Shown here one piece after another: positions 39,550-48,387 of a stretch of DNA of 64,000 nucleotides. Both the position numbers and the translations under genes were made by a program. Origin of the DNA: an uncultured Collinsella sp. (GTDB lineage Bacteria > Actinomycetota > Coriobacteriia > Coriobacteriales > Coriobacteriaceae); assembly GCA_958412345.1 (NCBI GenBank), contig CATYSO010000006.1, forward strand, positions 57,149 to 121,148. The letters are read 5' to 3'. The number at the start of each line of letters is the position of its first letter. Position 1 is the first letter of the stretch. The notes below the pieces were generated by a model. That model saw only the letters and a program-made list of their open reading frames with translations, searched no databases and was not told the DNA's origin.

Positions 39550-40080
39550 ATGTCTTATTTGGATTTGGCTCGTGGTCGGTATTCTTGTCGTTCTTTTGAG
39601 GACCGTCCTGTTGAGCAGGCTGTGGTGGATGCCATTGTTGAGGCTGGGCGTATTGCTCCTTCTGCTTGTAATAATCATCCAGCCCGTGTGATGGTGCTGG
39701 ATACGCCTGAGCTGTTGGAGAAGGCTGCTGCTTGTCAGCCTCGGTTTGCTCGTGATGGGTCTATCTTTGGGGCTCCGCTTGTCTTCCTTATTTGCAGCGT
39801 TACCGATGATGCTTGGGTGCGCCCGTATGACCAGATGAATTCCAGTGAAATCGATACGTCCATCGTGTGTGATCAGATGATGATGGAGGCCACCGAGCAG
39901 GGCCTGGGAACGTGCTGGGTATGCCATTTTAAGCCTGAGGTGGCAGAGGAGCAGTTCAATCTGCCCAAGGGCGTCTATCCCTATCACATGCTCGTCTGCG
40001 GCTATCCCGCCGACCACATCGCCGATCCCGAGCATCGCGAGGCCCGCACCATTCCCCTCTCCAACTTCCTCCTCAAGTAG
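39550..40080 (+). CDS. Nitroreductase family FMN protein
   Basis: Flavin-dependent oxidoreductase of 176 aa. It starts MSYLDLARGRYSCRSFEDRPVE, and the family RxSxR motif is RYSCRSF. IAPSACNNHPARVMVL is the FMN-phosphate loop and EQGLGTCWVCHF the second FMN contact. The ATG at 39550 follows GGAGGG by five bases. Codon usage is split: the first third uses mostly T-ending codons (GCT, GTT, TCT, TGT), while the last third uses C-ending codons like its neighbours. Substrate unknown. Confidence 0.88.
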   Translation: MSYLDLARGRYSCRSFEDRPVEQAVVDAIVEAGRIAPSACNNHPARVMVLDTPELLEKAAACQPRFARDGSIFGAPLVFLICSVTDDAWVRPYDQMNSSEIDTSIVCDQMMMEATEQGLGTCWVCHFKPEVAEEQFNLPKGVYPYHMLVCGYPADHIADPEHREARTIPLSNFLLK

Positions 40081-40199
40081 TTTTTGGCACATGCCCTAAA
40101 ACCTACCTTTTACCGCTCACCCATTTGCCGAGTTCTGCGCCACTATGTGCAGGGCTCGGTTTTTTATGTTGCGCGCCCCTGCACACCCTGCACAGTCAT

Positions 40200-40232
40200 A
40201 AAAAAGGACCCGCAAGCTGCGGGTCCTTTTGA
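40200..40232. terminator. Bidirectional terminator
   Basis: Perfect 13-base stem AAAAGGACCCGCA / TGCGGGTCCTTTT with a three-base loop and T-runs on both strands. Serves divIVA (minus) and probably the nitroreductase gene (plus). Confidence 0.88.
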
Positions 40233-40255
40233 GATACTAAATTGTAGGACGAATG

Positions 40256-40930
40256 TTAGTCCAAGTCGTCGGCGGCAAAGTTGTCGATCGGGGCGAAAGG
40301 ATCGGCCACGGGGACAACCGGGTCAGCGACGGGCAGCGGCTCGGCGGGAACAGTCACCGCAGGAGAAGCGGCAGAACCGACCGGCGTGGAGGCCATGAGG
40401 TCGGCCGGGAAGGAGTTCTGGGCATCATCCATGAAGTGCTGGATGAGCTTGAGGTACTCGGCCTTGAACTCCTCGCGGGAAGCCTTGAGACGATCGATTT
40501 CCTCGAGCTCGGCCTGCTTCTCGGTCAGAGCCTGGCGGATAACCTCGCGGGCCTTAGCGTCAGCCTCGTTGCGGATACGCTCAGCGTTCTCGTTGGCATC
40601 GTTGACGATGGTCTCGGCGGTCTGCTGGGCAGCGATCAGGGCAGCGGAAATCTGGCGCTCCTGAGCGGAGAAGTCAGGGGCGGGAGCAGCCACGGGGGCG
40701 GCAGGAACGGCCTGGGCGGTGGCATCCTGAGCCTGGGCAAGCTGAGCTTGGGCATCGGCAAGCTGCTGCTCGGTAGCAGTCAGACGACCCTTAAGGTCGA
40801 CGATCTTAGCGAGCATAGCGTCAACCTCGGAGGACAGCGTCTCCAAGAAGACGTCGACCTCGGCAGGATCGTAGCCACGCTTGGCCTCAGAGAAAGTCTG
40901 AGCCTGGATGTCTGCAGGGGTAATAGCCAT
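40256..40930 (-). CDS. divIVA: DivIVA domain-containing cell division/polarity protein
   Basis: 224 aa. The N-terminal DivIVA lipid-binding domain is MAITPADIQAQTFSEAKRGYDPAEVDVFLETL (1-32). Coiled coils follow, split by an Ala/Pro/Gln linker (about 60-85), then a long charged helix (about 90-165). The tail is Pro/Val/Asp-rich. Related to Wag31, which marks poles and septa and recruits cell-wall synthesis in actinobacteria. AAAGGAG precedes the ATG. Last gene of the division superblock, downstream of yggT. Confidence 0.9.
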   Translation of the reverse strand: MAITPADIQAQTFSEAKRGYDPAEVDVFLETLSSEVDAMLAKIVDLKGRLTATEQQLADAQAQLAQAQDATAQAVPAAPVAAPAPDFSAQERQISAALIAAQQTAETIVNDANENAERIRNEADAKAREVIRQALTEKQAELEEIDRLKASREEFKAEYLKLIQHFMDDAQNSFPADLMASTPVGSAASPAVTVPAEPLPVADPVVPVADPFAPIDNFAADDLD

Positions 40931-40991
40931 AACAAGTCTCCTTTATCATCGCCTCGGCGCTACACGCCCGACGTAAGTTACTAAGCCAGTT

Positions 40992-41273
40992 CTATACGAG
41001 TATACCTATAAGAAGCTGCAGAACCAGCCTCTGCACCAACTGCAACGCAATAATCGCAACGACCGGCGAAAAATCGATACCGCCCATCGGCGGGATGAAA
41101 CGACGGAACAGGTTGAGCCACGGACCGCACACGCTATCAAGCACCGCGGCAATATCCTGAAGCAAACCACCCTGCTTCATGGGAATCCACGTCATAAAGC
41201 AGTAGACGACAATGAGCGTGGAATAGAAGTTGAACAGCGTGTTGACCAGCTGGACGATAGTGTAGATGTTGAT
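40992..41273 (-). CDS. yggT: YggT family membrane protein with apparent ATC start codon
   Basis: Two-helix membrane protein; reading back from the stop gives a 93-aa chain NIYTIVQLVNTLFNFYSTL...CFMTWIP...LIGILV, the normal YggT length and topology. No ATG, GTG or TTG occurs in frame before the first helix. A good GAGGAG lies six bases before ATC at 41271-41273, which I take as a non-standard start. The first in-frame ATG (41195) would delete the first membrane helix. The frame is continuous with sepF after its TAA. The sepF-yggT-divIVA order is conserved in actinobacteria. Confidence 0.75.
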   Translation of the reverse strand: MNIYTIVQLVNTLFNFYSTLIVVYCFMTWIPMKQGGLLQDIAAVLDSVCGPWLNLFRRFIPPMGGIDFSPVVAIIALQLVQRLVLQLLIGILV

Positions 41274-41294
41274 GGGAATCTCCTCGTCTTGTCT

Positions 41295-42017
41295 TTACTT
41301 AAGGTAGCCGTCCGCACGAAGCTTCTTGAGATCGGAATCTTTGACCTCGCAACCGGCGGGCAGCACCATGAACACGCGGTCGCCCACCTCCTTGACCGTG
41401 GCGCCCAGACCGCAGGCAAAGCCGTAAGAGAAGTCCAAGACGCGCTTGGCAACTTCGGTGCGTACGCCCACAAAAATCAGTGCGACAGGCTGCTTGGTGC
41501 GAACGCGGCGCACCACAGTCTCCACGTCGTCATAGCTCTCGGGGCGCAGGACATAGGCCGGCAGCTGCGGCGTGGCGTTGATGATATTGCTCGCATAGGC
41601 CGAGGCATCGCTCGGTGCAGGCGCGGGTGCAGCGGCGGCACGGGCGCGGGTGTTCTCGGCGTAGCTCGACGGCGTGTCATAGGCACCAGGACGATAACCG
41701 CTCGCAACACTGTCCTGCGAGCGCGAAGGCGGGTTATACGTCGTGGCATGGCGGGAGTCATCGCCGACCAGCTGACCGGAGCGCGTATACACGGCAACCG
41801 ACTCAGCTTCACCGCGGCGCGTCTGACCAAGCAGGCCGTTGCTCGGCTCGTCTTGGGTGTAGAAGCCCTCGCCCGAAGCACCGCTGTAGCCGTTGCCCTG
41901 ATAACCATCGTCATAGCCGTCATCGTAGCCGTAGTCGTCGTCCTGGCCATAACCCTGGTCGTAACCCTGCTGGCCGCCCAGGTGCATCTTATTTTTAATC
42001 TCGTCAAGGAAGCCCAT
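41295..42017 (-). CDS. sepF: Cell division protein SepF
   Basis: Links FtsZ to the membrane and, in actinobacteria without FtsA, is the main anchor. The 240-aa protein starts with the membrane-targeting amphipathic helix MGFLDEIKNKMHLGG. A Gly/Tyr/Asp/Gln-rich low-complexity segment follows (18-47), then a long linker. The C-terminal SepF core (about 145-225) contains LRPESYDDVETVVRRVRTKQPVALIF and LDFSYGFACGLGATVKEVGDRVFMVLP. ATG at 42015-42017 follows AGAGGA. The tyrosine-rich segment is unusually long. Confidence 0.92.
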   Translation of the reverse strand: MGFLDEIKNKMHLGGQQGYDQGYGQDDDYGYDDGYDDGYQGNGYSGASGEGFYTQDEPSNGLLGQTRRGEAESVAVYTRSGQLVGDDSRHATTYNPPSRSQDSVASGYRPGAYDTPSSYAENTRARAAAAPAPAPSDASAYASNIINATPQLPAYVLRPESYDDVETVVRRVRTKQPVALIFVGVRTEVAKRVLDFSYGFACGLGATVKEVGDRVFMVLPAGCEVKDSDLKKLRADGYLK

Positions 42018-42077
42018 GGTTGTGTCCTCTCGCGGTTTAGTGCAGGCGCCCCGATAATCAGTGCGCACTTCAGAGCC

Positions 42078-42815
42078 TTATTTTACTGCAAACTCCGGGC
42101 TAAATACTACCCTGCCCAGGCGAACGAGCGTAGAGCCCTCCTCAAGGGCAGGCTCAAAGTCCTCGCTCATGCCGCAGGAAAGCTCAGGCAGGTTCAAATC
42201 GGGATGCGCCGCCTCCAGCTCATCCCTCAGCTCACGAAGCCCCGCAAAGGTGCGGCGTGCCACATCCTTATTCCCCCGGGGCGCCATAGTCATAAGCCCC
42301 TGTACGCAAATTCCCTCAAGTTCCGCAAGCTCACCCGCGGCGGCGCGAATCTCATCGGGCGAAAAGCCTCCCTTCGACTCCTCACCACTCACATTGACCT
42401 CGATGAGCACACGCTGGGGGCCGGCGAGCTCGCCTGCCTCAATCTTGCGGACAGCACGGCTCGAGATCGCCTGTGCCAGATGCAGCGAACCCACCGAGTG
42501 AATCAGCTCGGCTGAGCCCAGCACCGCATTGATCTTATTGGTCTGCAGGTTGCCGATCATATCGAAGCGCACCTCGGGCAGCTCCGGATGCTCCGCCAGA
42601 CCCGTGAGCTTGCGAACCAGCTCCTGCGGGCGGTTCTCGGCAAAATGGCGATACCCCGCCTGGATGGCAGCAACAGTCTCATCGACACCAACGGTCTTGG
42701 ACACGGCAATGAGGCGCGCGGCGTCGTGGGGGCGGCCCGCGCGATCGAGCGCCGCATAAAAACGTTCCAGAATCTGCTCGCGGCGAGCGCGCATCAAATC
42801 CAAATAGTTATCCAT
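42078..42815 (-). CDS. yggS: YggS-type pyridoxal-phosphate homeostasis protein
   Basis: PLP-binding TIM-barrel protein of 245 aa controlling the free PLP pool. The PLP lysine is in LIAVSKTVG (about residue 40), with HFAENRPQELVRK, HSVGSLHLAQAI and the phosphate-binding LSCGMSEDFEPALEEGSTLVRLG. ATG at 42813-42815 follows GGAGG by nine bases. yggS next to sepF is conserved gene order. In most actinobacteria it directly follows pgeF, but here the pst-phoU block intervenes. Confidence 0.93.
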   Translation of the reverse strand: MDNYLDLMRARREQILERFYAALDRAGRPHDAARLIAVSKTVGVDETVAAIQAGYRHFAENRPQELVRKLTGLAEHPELPEVRFDMIGNLQTNKINAVLGSAELIHSVGSLHLAQAISSRAVRKIEAGELAGPQRVLIEVNVSGEESKGGFSPDEIRAAAGELAELEGICVQGLMTMAPRGNKDVARRTFAGLRELRDELEAAHPDLNLPELSCGMSEDFEPALEEGSTLVRLGRVVFSPEFAVK

Positions 42816-42861
42816 TGCCAATCGCCTCCGCTGACAGCCAAACAAGTAGTCCCATGCTAAC

Positions 42862-42897
42862 GCAAGAGCGCGGCCCCGCATGTGCAAGGCCGCGCTC
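42862..42897 (-). terminator. Terminator after phoU
   Basis: Perfect 10-base stem GAGCGCGGCC / GGCCGCGCTC, followed by TTGCG on the minus strand. It separates the pst-phoU unit from yggS-sepF-yggT-divIVA. The T-run is short. Confidence 0.6.
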
Positions 42898-42934
42898 ACT
42901 TAGGTATTTACAATCTTTCGACGAACGGGGCTAC

Positions 42935-43798
42935 TTACTCCTCGTCGTCCTCGCCATCGTCCTCGTCCTCGTCCTCAAGATGATCGAGCAGGTAGCGAAG
43001 ACCCTCGCTGAGCTCGTTGGCGGGCACCTTGGCAACGTAGCGAGCGTCGACGGCGGGCCTCATGATAACACCCTCGCCCGAAGGCACGCGCATGCTCTCG
43101 AGCTCATCCTCGTCCACACGGGCGATATCGCCGGCGTTCATACGCTGACCAGTCAACAGGAAGGTCAGACGGCAAGCGGCATCGATGGAAATGGAAGCGA
43201 TGCGATCGAGGTAGCGCGAAACCATGATGGCGCGGCGCAGGTCGTCATAGTTGCTGTCGTCGTCCATAAAGTCGCCCGTATCCATACGGTTAAAGGTGCG
43301 GAAGAACTTCTCGTAGGCGGCGTGCACCGGCTCGTCCTCGACGGCCAGGTTGCAGATGATGGACATGTCATTGGTGACGAGCGCGGAAAGCGAAGAGCCC
43401 AGCACCTGGTAGACGGCCTCAGCCTCGGCCTCGACCGTACCGACAAGCTCCTTGGGCAGCGAGATGTCGGCCTTGATCATATGACGCGTGGCACGGCAGA
43501 TCTGACGGACCTTATCGGTCATGCGCTGCAGGTTAAAGTCGACGTAGATGATCGTCTGAAGCAGGCGGAAGTCGGAGGCGACCGGTGACTGCGTGGCGAT
43601 CAGGTTGTAGCAGACGGCCTCCAGGTTGGCGCAGCGCGCGTCAATCGAAAGCGTGCGCTTCTTGGTCTTGGTGGCGAGCTTGCGGTCGTCGGTCACATAG
43701 GCCTTCACGGCATCGTGGAGGGCCAGATCGACGGCCTCGTAGATGCTCAGCATCTCGTGACGGGCCTCGACGAGCTGACGGGAAAACAGTTTGCGCAT
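42935..43798 (-). CDS. phoU: Phosphate signalling protein PhoU
   Basis: 287 aa with two PhoU helical repeats. The N-terminal half has MRKLFSRQLVEARHEML and LLQTIIYVDFNLQRMTDKVRQI. The second half contains ELVGTVEAEAEAVYQVL and SRYLDRIASISIDAACRL. A C-terminal region of about 70 residues extends beyond typical PhoU (about 220 aa) and ends in an acidic run EDEDEDDGEDDEE. PhoU restrains the Pst transporter and the PhoR kinase when phosphate is ample. GGAG lies six bases before the ATG; pstB is 92 bases upstream in the same unit. Confidence 0.9.
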   Translation of the reverse strand: MRKLFSRQLVEARHEMLSIYEAVDLALHDAVKAYVTDDRKLATKTKKRTLSIDARCANLEAVCYNLIATQSPVASDFRLLQTIIYVDFNLQRMTDKVRQICRATRHMIKADISLPKELVGTVEAEAEAVYQVLGSSLSALVTNDMSIICNLAVEDEPVHAAYEKFFRTFNRMDTGDFMDDDSNYDDLRRAIMVSRYLDRIASISIDAACRLTFLLTGQRMNAGDIARVDEDELESMRVPSGEGVIMRPAVDARYVAKVPANELSEGLRYLLDHLEDEDEDDGEDDEE

Positions 43799-43890
43799 GG
43801 TTCACTCCAATCAGTTGGGTGCGGTCATGCCGCCCGCACAGTGAATACGCACCGGACCAGGTCCGATCGGCTTGGGACTAGTCGCACCGA

Positions 43891-44694
<804 letters not shown>

Positions 44695-44706
44695 GGGACT
44701 CCTTAA

Positions 44707-45612
44707 CTAGCGACGCTTGCGCGACAGGAAGCGCGCAAACAGGTTGAAGGCCAGAATGATCACCATCAGCAAGAGCGCGGTGCCGTAGGCTGCGTTCATG
44801 TTGATGCCGTCATTGGCAAGCAGGTACAGGTGAACGGTCATGGGGCGGCCGGAATCGAGCGGCGAGATAGGTAGATTGATGGCCTGGCCCATGGTGTAGA
44901 GCACCACGGCGGTCTCGCCAATGGCACGGCCGATGGCAAGGACAATGCCCGTGGCAATACGGCCAAAGGCAGAAGGAAGCACAATCTTGGAGACAACCTG
45001 CCACTTGGTGGCGCCCAGGCCGTACGCGCCCCAACGGATATAGCGCGGGACGGCGCGAATGGCCTCTTCGGTGGTGCGCATGACGATGGGAAGCATCAAG
45101 AGCGCGAGCGCCAGAGCGGCCGAGACCATCGAAAGGCCCAGGCCCATGGCCTCGACAAACAAGGCGTAGCCAAACAGGCCCATAACGATGGAGGGCACCG
45201 AGGCCAAAGCGTCAGCAGCGTAGCGAATGAGCTCGACGATCTTGCCCTGCTTGGCGTACTCGGCCAGATAGACGGCTGCCAGCACAGCGATCGGCGTGCA
45301 GATAAGCATGGCGAGCGCCGTCACATAGACGGTCGAGACGATCGTGGGCCAAATACCGCCCTCGGCGTTGACGCCCTGGGGCCAACCGAAGATAAAGTCG
45401 AGCGAGATGTGTGGCAGGCCGTTGATGACCACGTAGGCGATGATAGCGACCAGCACCAGCGTGGTGATGTATGCCGCGGCACGGAACACGCCAAGCATGA
45501 TCTTGTTGGACAGGTCCTTGTTGATGCGGCCCTTCTTGCCGTGGGAAAGGGCACGCTTGATGCGCTCGCGCGACGAGGTCGTATCGACCGTCGTGTCAAC
45601 GGAATCGGACAT
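44707..45612 (-). CDS. pstA: Phosphate ABC transporter permease PstA
   Basis: 301-aa permease with six membrane helices and a 35-residue basic cytoplasmic N-terminus. The first periplasmic segment HISLDFIFGWPQGVNAEGGIWPTIVST is typical of PstA. The EAA loop includes YGLGATKWQVVSKIVLPSAFGRIATG. GAGGGGG precedes the ATG, four bases after pstC. PstA and PstC form the phosphate pore driven by PstB. Confidence 0.95.
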   Translation of the reverse strand: MSDSVDTTVDTTSSRERIKRALSHGKKGRINKDLSNKIMLGVFRAAAYITTLVLVAIIAYVVINGLPHISLDFIFGWPQGVNAEGGIWPTIVSTVYVTALAMLICTPIAVLAAVYLAEYAKQGKIVELIRYAADALASVPSIVMGLFGYALFVEAMGLGLSMVSAALALALLMLPIVMRTTEEAIRAVPRYIRWGAYGLGATKWQVVSKIVLPSAFGRIATGIVLAIGRAIGETAVVLYTMGQAINLPISPLDSGRPMTVHLYLLANDGINMNAAYGTALLLMVIILAFNLFARFLSRKRR

Positions 45613-45615
45613 AGC

Positions 45616-46542
45616 CTACCCCCTCTTTTTCTTGGAAATCAGACGGACGACGCCCACCAGCGTGGCGGAGATGATAAACAGGACCACGCCCATGCCGAAC
45701 AGCGCCGAGCGGTGCAGACCCGAGGAATAGCTCATGTCGAGCGCGATCTGGCTCGTGAGCGTCGAGATGGGGCTCGCAATTCTGTCGGGAATAACCGGGG
45801 CGTTACCCACAACCATGAGCACGGCCATGGTCTCGCCGATGGCACGGCCCATACCCAGCACGATCGCATCCACGATACCCAGCTTGGCGGCAGGTAGCAC
45901 GACCTTATAGATGGTCTGCCACTTAGTAGCACCCATGGCATACGATGCCTCGCGAATACCCATGGGAATGGAATTGAGGGCATCGATGGTGAGCGTGGTG
46001 ATGGTAGGGACGATCATGATGGCAAGCACGAACCACGCCGTGAGCGCACCAAAACCAAGACCACCGGTCAGTTGCGCGATAAACGGACGGATGATGATCA
46101 TGCCAAAGAAGCCATAGATGATAGAAGGGATGCCGGCCAACAGGTCAACGGCAGGGCTGATGAGCTTGCGTACGCGCTTGCCGGCGATCTCGACCAGATA
46201 CACGGCCGTGCCCACGCCCAGGGGCACACCCATGGCGAGCGCACCGACAGTCACCAGACCCGAGCCGGCAAGCAGCGACACGATGCCGTAGTGGCCCTCA
46301 GAGGGCGCCCACGTAAAGCTAAAGAAATCCGCCAGACCGATGTCGGTAAAGACGGGCAGCGCCGAGTACGTGGTAAAGACAAAAATCAGGATGACGGTAA
46401 CAACCGCCAAGAACGCGCAGGCAAAGAAGATCCACTGCAGCGCCTTCTCCTTGATATAGGTGCTGCGCGATACGAGCGCCAGCTCGCGCTTCTTGGGCGC
46501 CTGAGCATTCTGCTCAGTCTGGGAGTTTTCCTGTGCTTCCAT
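45616..46542 (-). CDS. pstC: Phosphate ABC transporter permease PstC
   Basis: 308-aa permease with six helices. The hallmark loop is ADFFSFTWAPSEGHYGIVSLLAGSGLVT. IYGFFGMIIIRP and the EAA loop YAMGATKWQTIYKVVLPAAKLGIVDAI follow. I place the start at ATG 46540-46542, with AAGGGGAG eight bases upstream. The GTG at 46551 overlaps that ribosome site. One base separates it from the pstS stop. Confidence 0.95.
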   Translation of the reverse strand: MEAQENSQTEQNAQAPKKRELALVSRSTYIKEKALQWIFFACAFLAVVTVILIFVFTTYSALPVFTDIGLADFFSFTWAPSEGHYGIVSLLAGSGLVTVGALAMGVPLGVGTAVYLVEIAGKRVRKLISPAVDLLAGIPSIIYGFFGMIIIRPFIAQLTGGLGFGALTAWFVLAIMIVPTITTLTIDALNSIPMGIREASYAMGATKWQTIYKVVLPAAKLGIVDAIVLGMGRAIGETMAVLMVVGNAPVIPDRIASPISTLTSQIALDMSYSSGLHRSALFGMGVVLFIISATLVGVVRLISKKKRG

Positions 46543-46543
46543 G

Positions 46544-47380
46544 CTACTCACTCCCCTTCTCGTCGTTGGTGACGGGAATAAAGCCCGCCTCGCGAATCTG
46601 CTTGTCCATCTTTTCGGACGTCACGTAGTCGATGTAATCTTGCGCCTGCTGCGAAGGCGCACCCTTCACAAAGAAGTAAAGGTCGCGCGAGATGGGATAG
46701 CCGCCGCTCGCGACCGTCTTCTCGGACGCCTCAACATGATTGACCGAGACAGCCTTGACCGAGGTCTTGGCGTTGAGGCTATCGACGAAGCCCAGCGAAA
46801 TGTAGCCGATGGCACCGCGCGAACGAGATACCACGTCGCGCACCTGGCCCGTGCCCGAAAGAACGGCGGACCGGCGATCGAACGGGGTGCCGTCCATCAC
46901 GATGGTGCGGAAGGCCTCACGCGTGCCGGACGCCTCGTCTCGGTTGATAACCTGAATCTTCAGGTCCTCGCCACCGACCTCTTTCCAATTAGTAATCTTG
47001 CCGGCATAGATATCGCGGAGCTGCTCGGTCGAGAGGTTATCGACCGGGTTATCGTCGTTCACGATGACCGCGATACCGTCGTGGGCAATGACGATGGGAG
47101 TCAGGCCCAGATCCTGTTCGTCGGCATTGAGTCCACGGGAGGAGCTGGCGATATCGGCCGTGCCGGCGCTGACGGCCTCGATGCCAGCGGAAGAGCCCAA
47201 ACCGGAAACGAGCACGTCGATGCCGGTCTCCTCCTTAAAGCCCTCTGCCGCAATCTCGGCGATAGGAAGGCAGGTCGTGGAGCCGGCCACGGTAATGGAA
47301 GAGGTAGAAGATCCCGAAGAACAGGCGCACAGCGTAAGCGTAAGCACAGCGGCGCTCAGGACCGATACGATCTTTCTCAT
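46544..47380 (-). CDS. pstS: Phosphate-binding lipoprotein PstS
   Basis: 278-aa phosphate receptor. The lipobox is LTLCAC, with the lipidated cysteine near residue 18-20. Phosphate-binding segments are VAGSTTCLPIAE, SGLGSSAGIEAVSAGTADIASSSR and NRDEASGTREAF. The ATG overlaps the pgeF stop as ATGA. No strong ribosome site of its own is visible, so its translation appears coupled to pgeF. This is odd for a protein normally needed in excess. Confidence 0.95.
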   Translation of the reverse strand: MRKIVSVLSAAVLTLTLCACSSGSSTSSITVAGSTTCLPIAEIAAEGFKEETGIDVLVSGLGSSAGIEAVSAGTADIASSSRGLNADEQDLGLTPIVIAHDGIAVIVNDDNPVDNLSTEQLRDIYAGKITNWKEVGGEDLKIQVINRDEASGTREAFRTIVMDGTPFDRRSAVLSGTGQVRDVVSRSRGAIGYISLGFVDSLNAKTSVKAVSVNHVEASEKTVASGGYPISRDLYFFVKGAPSQQAQDYIDYVTSEKMDKQIREAGFIPVTNDEKGSE

Positions 47381-48177
47381 AGCATCACGCCGATCGCAGC
47401 ATGGCGCCCACAGGTGCCGTCCTCGTTACGGTAGGAATAAAAGCGGTCGTTCTGACGCACAGTCGAAAGCTGGGTATCCACGATATTATCCGCGTCCACA
47501 CCGGCATCTACCAGTGCCTCACAAATGGCAGCGGAAAGATCGAGCATGCGAGAGGCACTCGCATCGATGCAAGAGAACTCGACGGCAAAGCGATCCATGA
47601 GTTCCTGGGATACCTCATATTCGTCAGCCAAGATATGGGGGCCGATATAGGCGGAAACGTCGCTCGCATCGCAGCCGGCAGCATCGCAAAGCGCCTGGCA
47701 CGCCTTGGCGGGAATACGTGCAATCGTGCCCTTCCAACCGGAGTGCACCACGGCAAATCCGCCGGGGGCTACCAGCACCACGGGAACGCAGTCGGCAAAG
47801 CAGAGCAGCACGGGCACGTCATGGGCCGTACAGACGATGGCATCGCAGCCCTCGGCAATCTGCTCGCGAACAGCCTCAAGATCGTCGGCGCCGTTCGAAG
47901 TCACCGTAACGATATGGTCACCATGTACCTGATTGGGCACGAGCAGATTATGCTCGCACTCAGTGGCGCCCATAGCTTCGAGCGCTCGACGACGATTTTC
48001 TTGAACAGCAAAGGGGTCATCGCCTACATGCGAGCCCAAGTTGAGCGAGGAGTACGCATCTTCAGAAACGCCACCGGTGCGCTCGGTAAAGGCAAAGCGG
48101 ACATCGGATGTCGCGCCCTCCACCAACGTAACTCCATCATGGTCGACACGCGAAACGTTGTCCGCACGTGCTGCCAT
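47377..48177 (-). CDS. pgeF: PgeF/YfiH (DUF152) purine nucleoside phosphorylase-type protein
   Basis: 266 aa. The active-site zinc ligands are in PNQVHGDHIV, CFADCVPVVL and VVHSGWKGTIARI, and YIGPHI is conserved. The family has purine nucleoside phosphorylase/adenosine deaminase and laccase-like activity, and E. coli YfiH acts as a peptidoglycan-precursor editing factor. Its place after ftsZ is conserved in actinobacteria. ATG at 48175-48177 follows AGGAGG. Here it heads the pst operon, with a PHO-box-like repeat upstream. Confidence 0.9.
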   Translation of the reverse strand: MAARADNVSRVDHDGVTLVEGATSDVRFAFTERTGGVSEDAYSSLNLGSHVGDDPFAVQENRRRALEAMGATECEHNLLVPNQVHGDHIVTVTSNGADDLEAVREQIAEGCDAIVCTAHDVPVLLCFADCVPVVLVAPGGFAVVHSGWKGTIARIPAKACQALCDAAGCDASDVSAYIGPHILADEYEVSQELMDRFAVEFSCIDASASRMLDLSAAICEALVDAGVDADNIVDTQLSTVRQNDRFYSYRNEDGTCGRHAAIGVML

Positions 48178-48228
48178 ACTAAAGCCTCCTAATAACACAA
48201 GTACCGCGGCGTCGCCGCGCAGTCCGCG

Positions 48229-48298
48229 TTTATACGGCTGTCATACTTCCTTAAAAGGATACCCGCAGCGGTAGGGACCAAACGTAAAGGGAACGTAA
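48229..48298 (-). promoter_or_regulatory. PHO-box-like direct repeat and promoter of the pgeF-pst operon
   Basis: On the minus strand, TTACGTT occurs twice with exactly 11-base spacing (48292-48298 and 48281-48287), the period of PhoP-type direct repeats. A -10 TATAAA (48229-48234) lies about 47 bases downstream. This would place pgeF and pstSCAB-phoU under phosphate-starvation control. Confidence 0.5.
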
Positions 48299-48331
48299 GG
48301 AGATTGGAGGCTTTCGTTTACAAACGGGAAA

Positions 48332-48365
48332 CAAAACGGGGTGCATCCAAATGGACACACCCCGT
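48332..48365 (-). terminator. Terminator of ftsZ
   Basis: Eight-base stem ACGGGGTG / CACCCCGT extended by TCC / GGA, followed on the minus strand by TTTTG. Located 22 bases past the ftsZ stop. Confidence 0.82.
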
Positions 48366-48387
48366 ACAGGTCGTTGAGAAAAACGAA

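Noticed and set aside
41295..42017. SepF-YggT as one fused gene
   Set aside because: A TAA separates them and the GAGGAG site serves yggT. Read-through is kept only as an alternative in the yggT finding.
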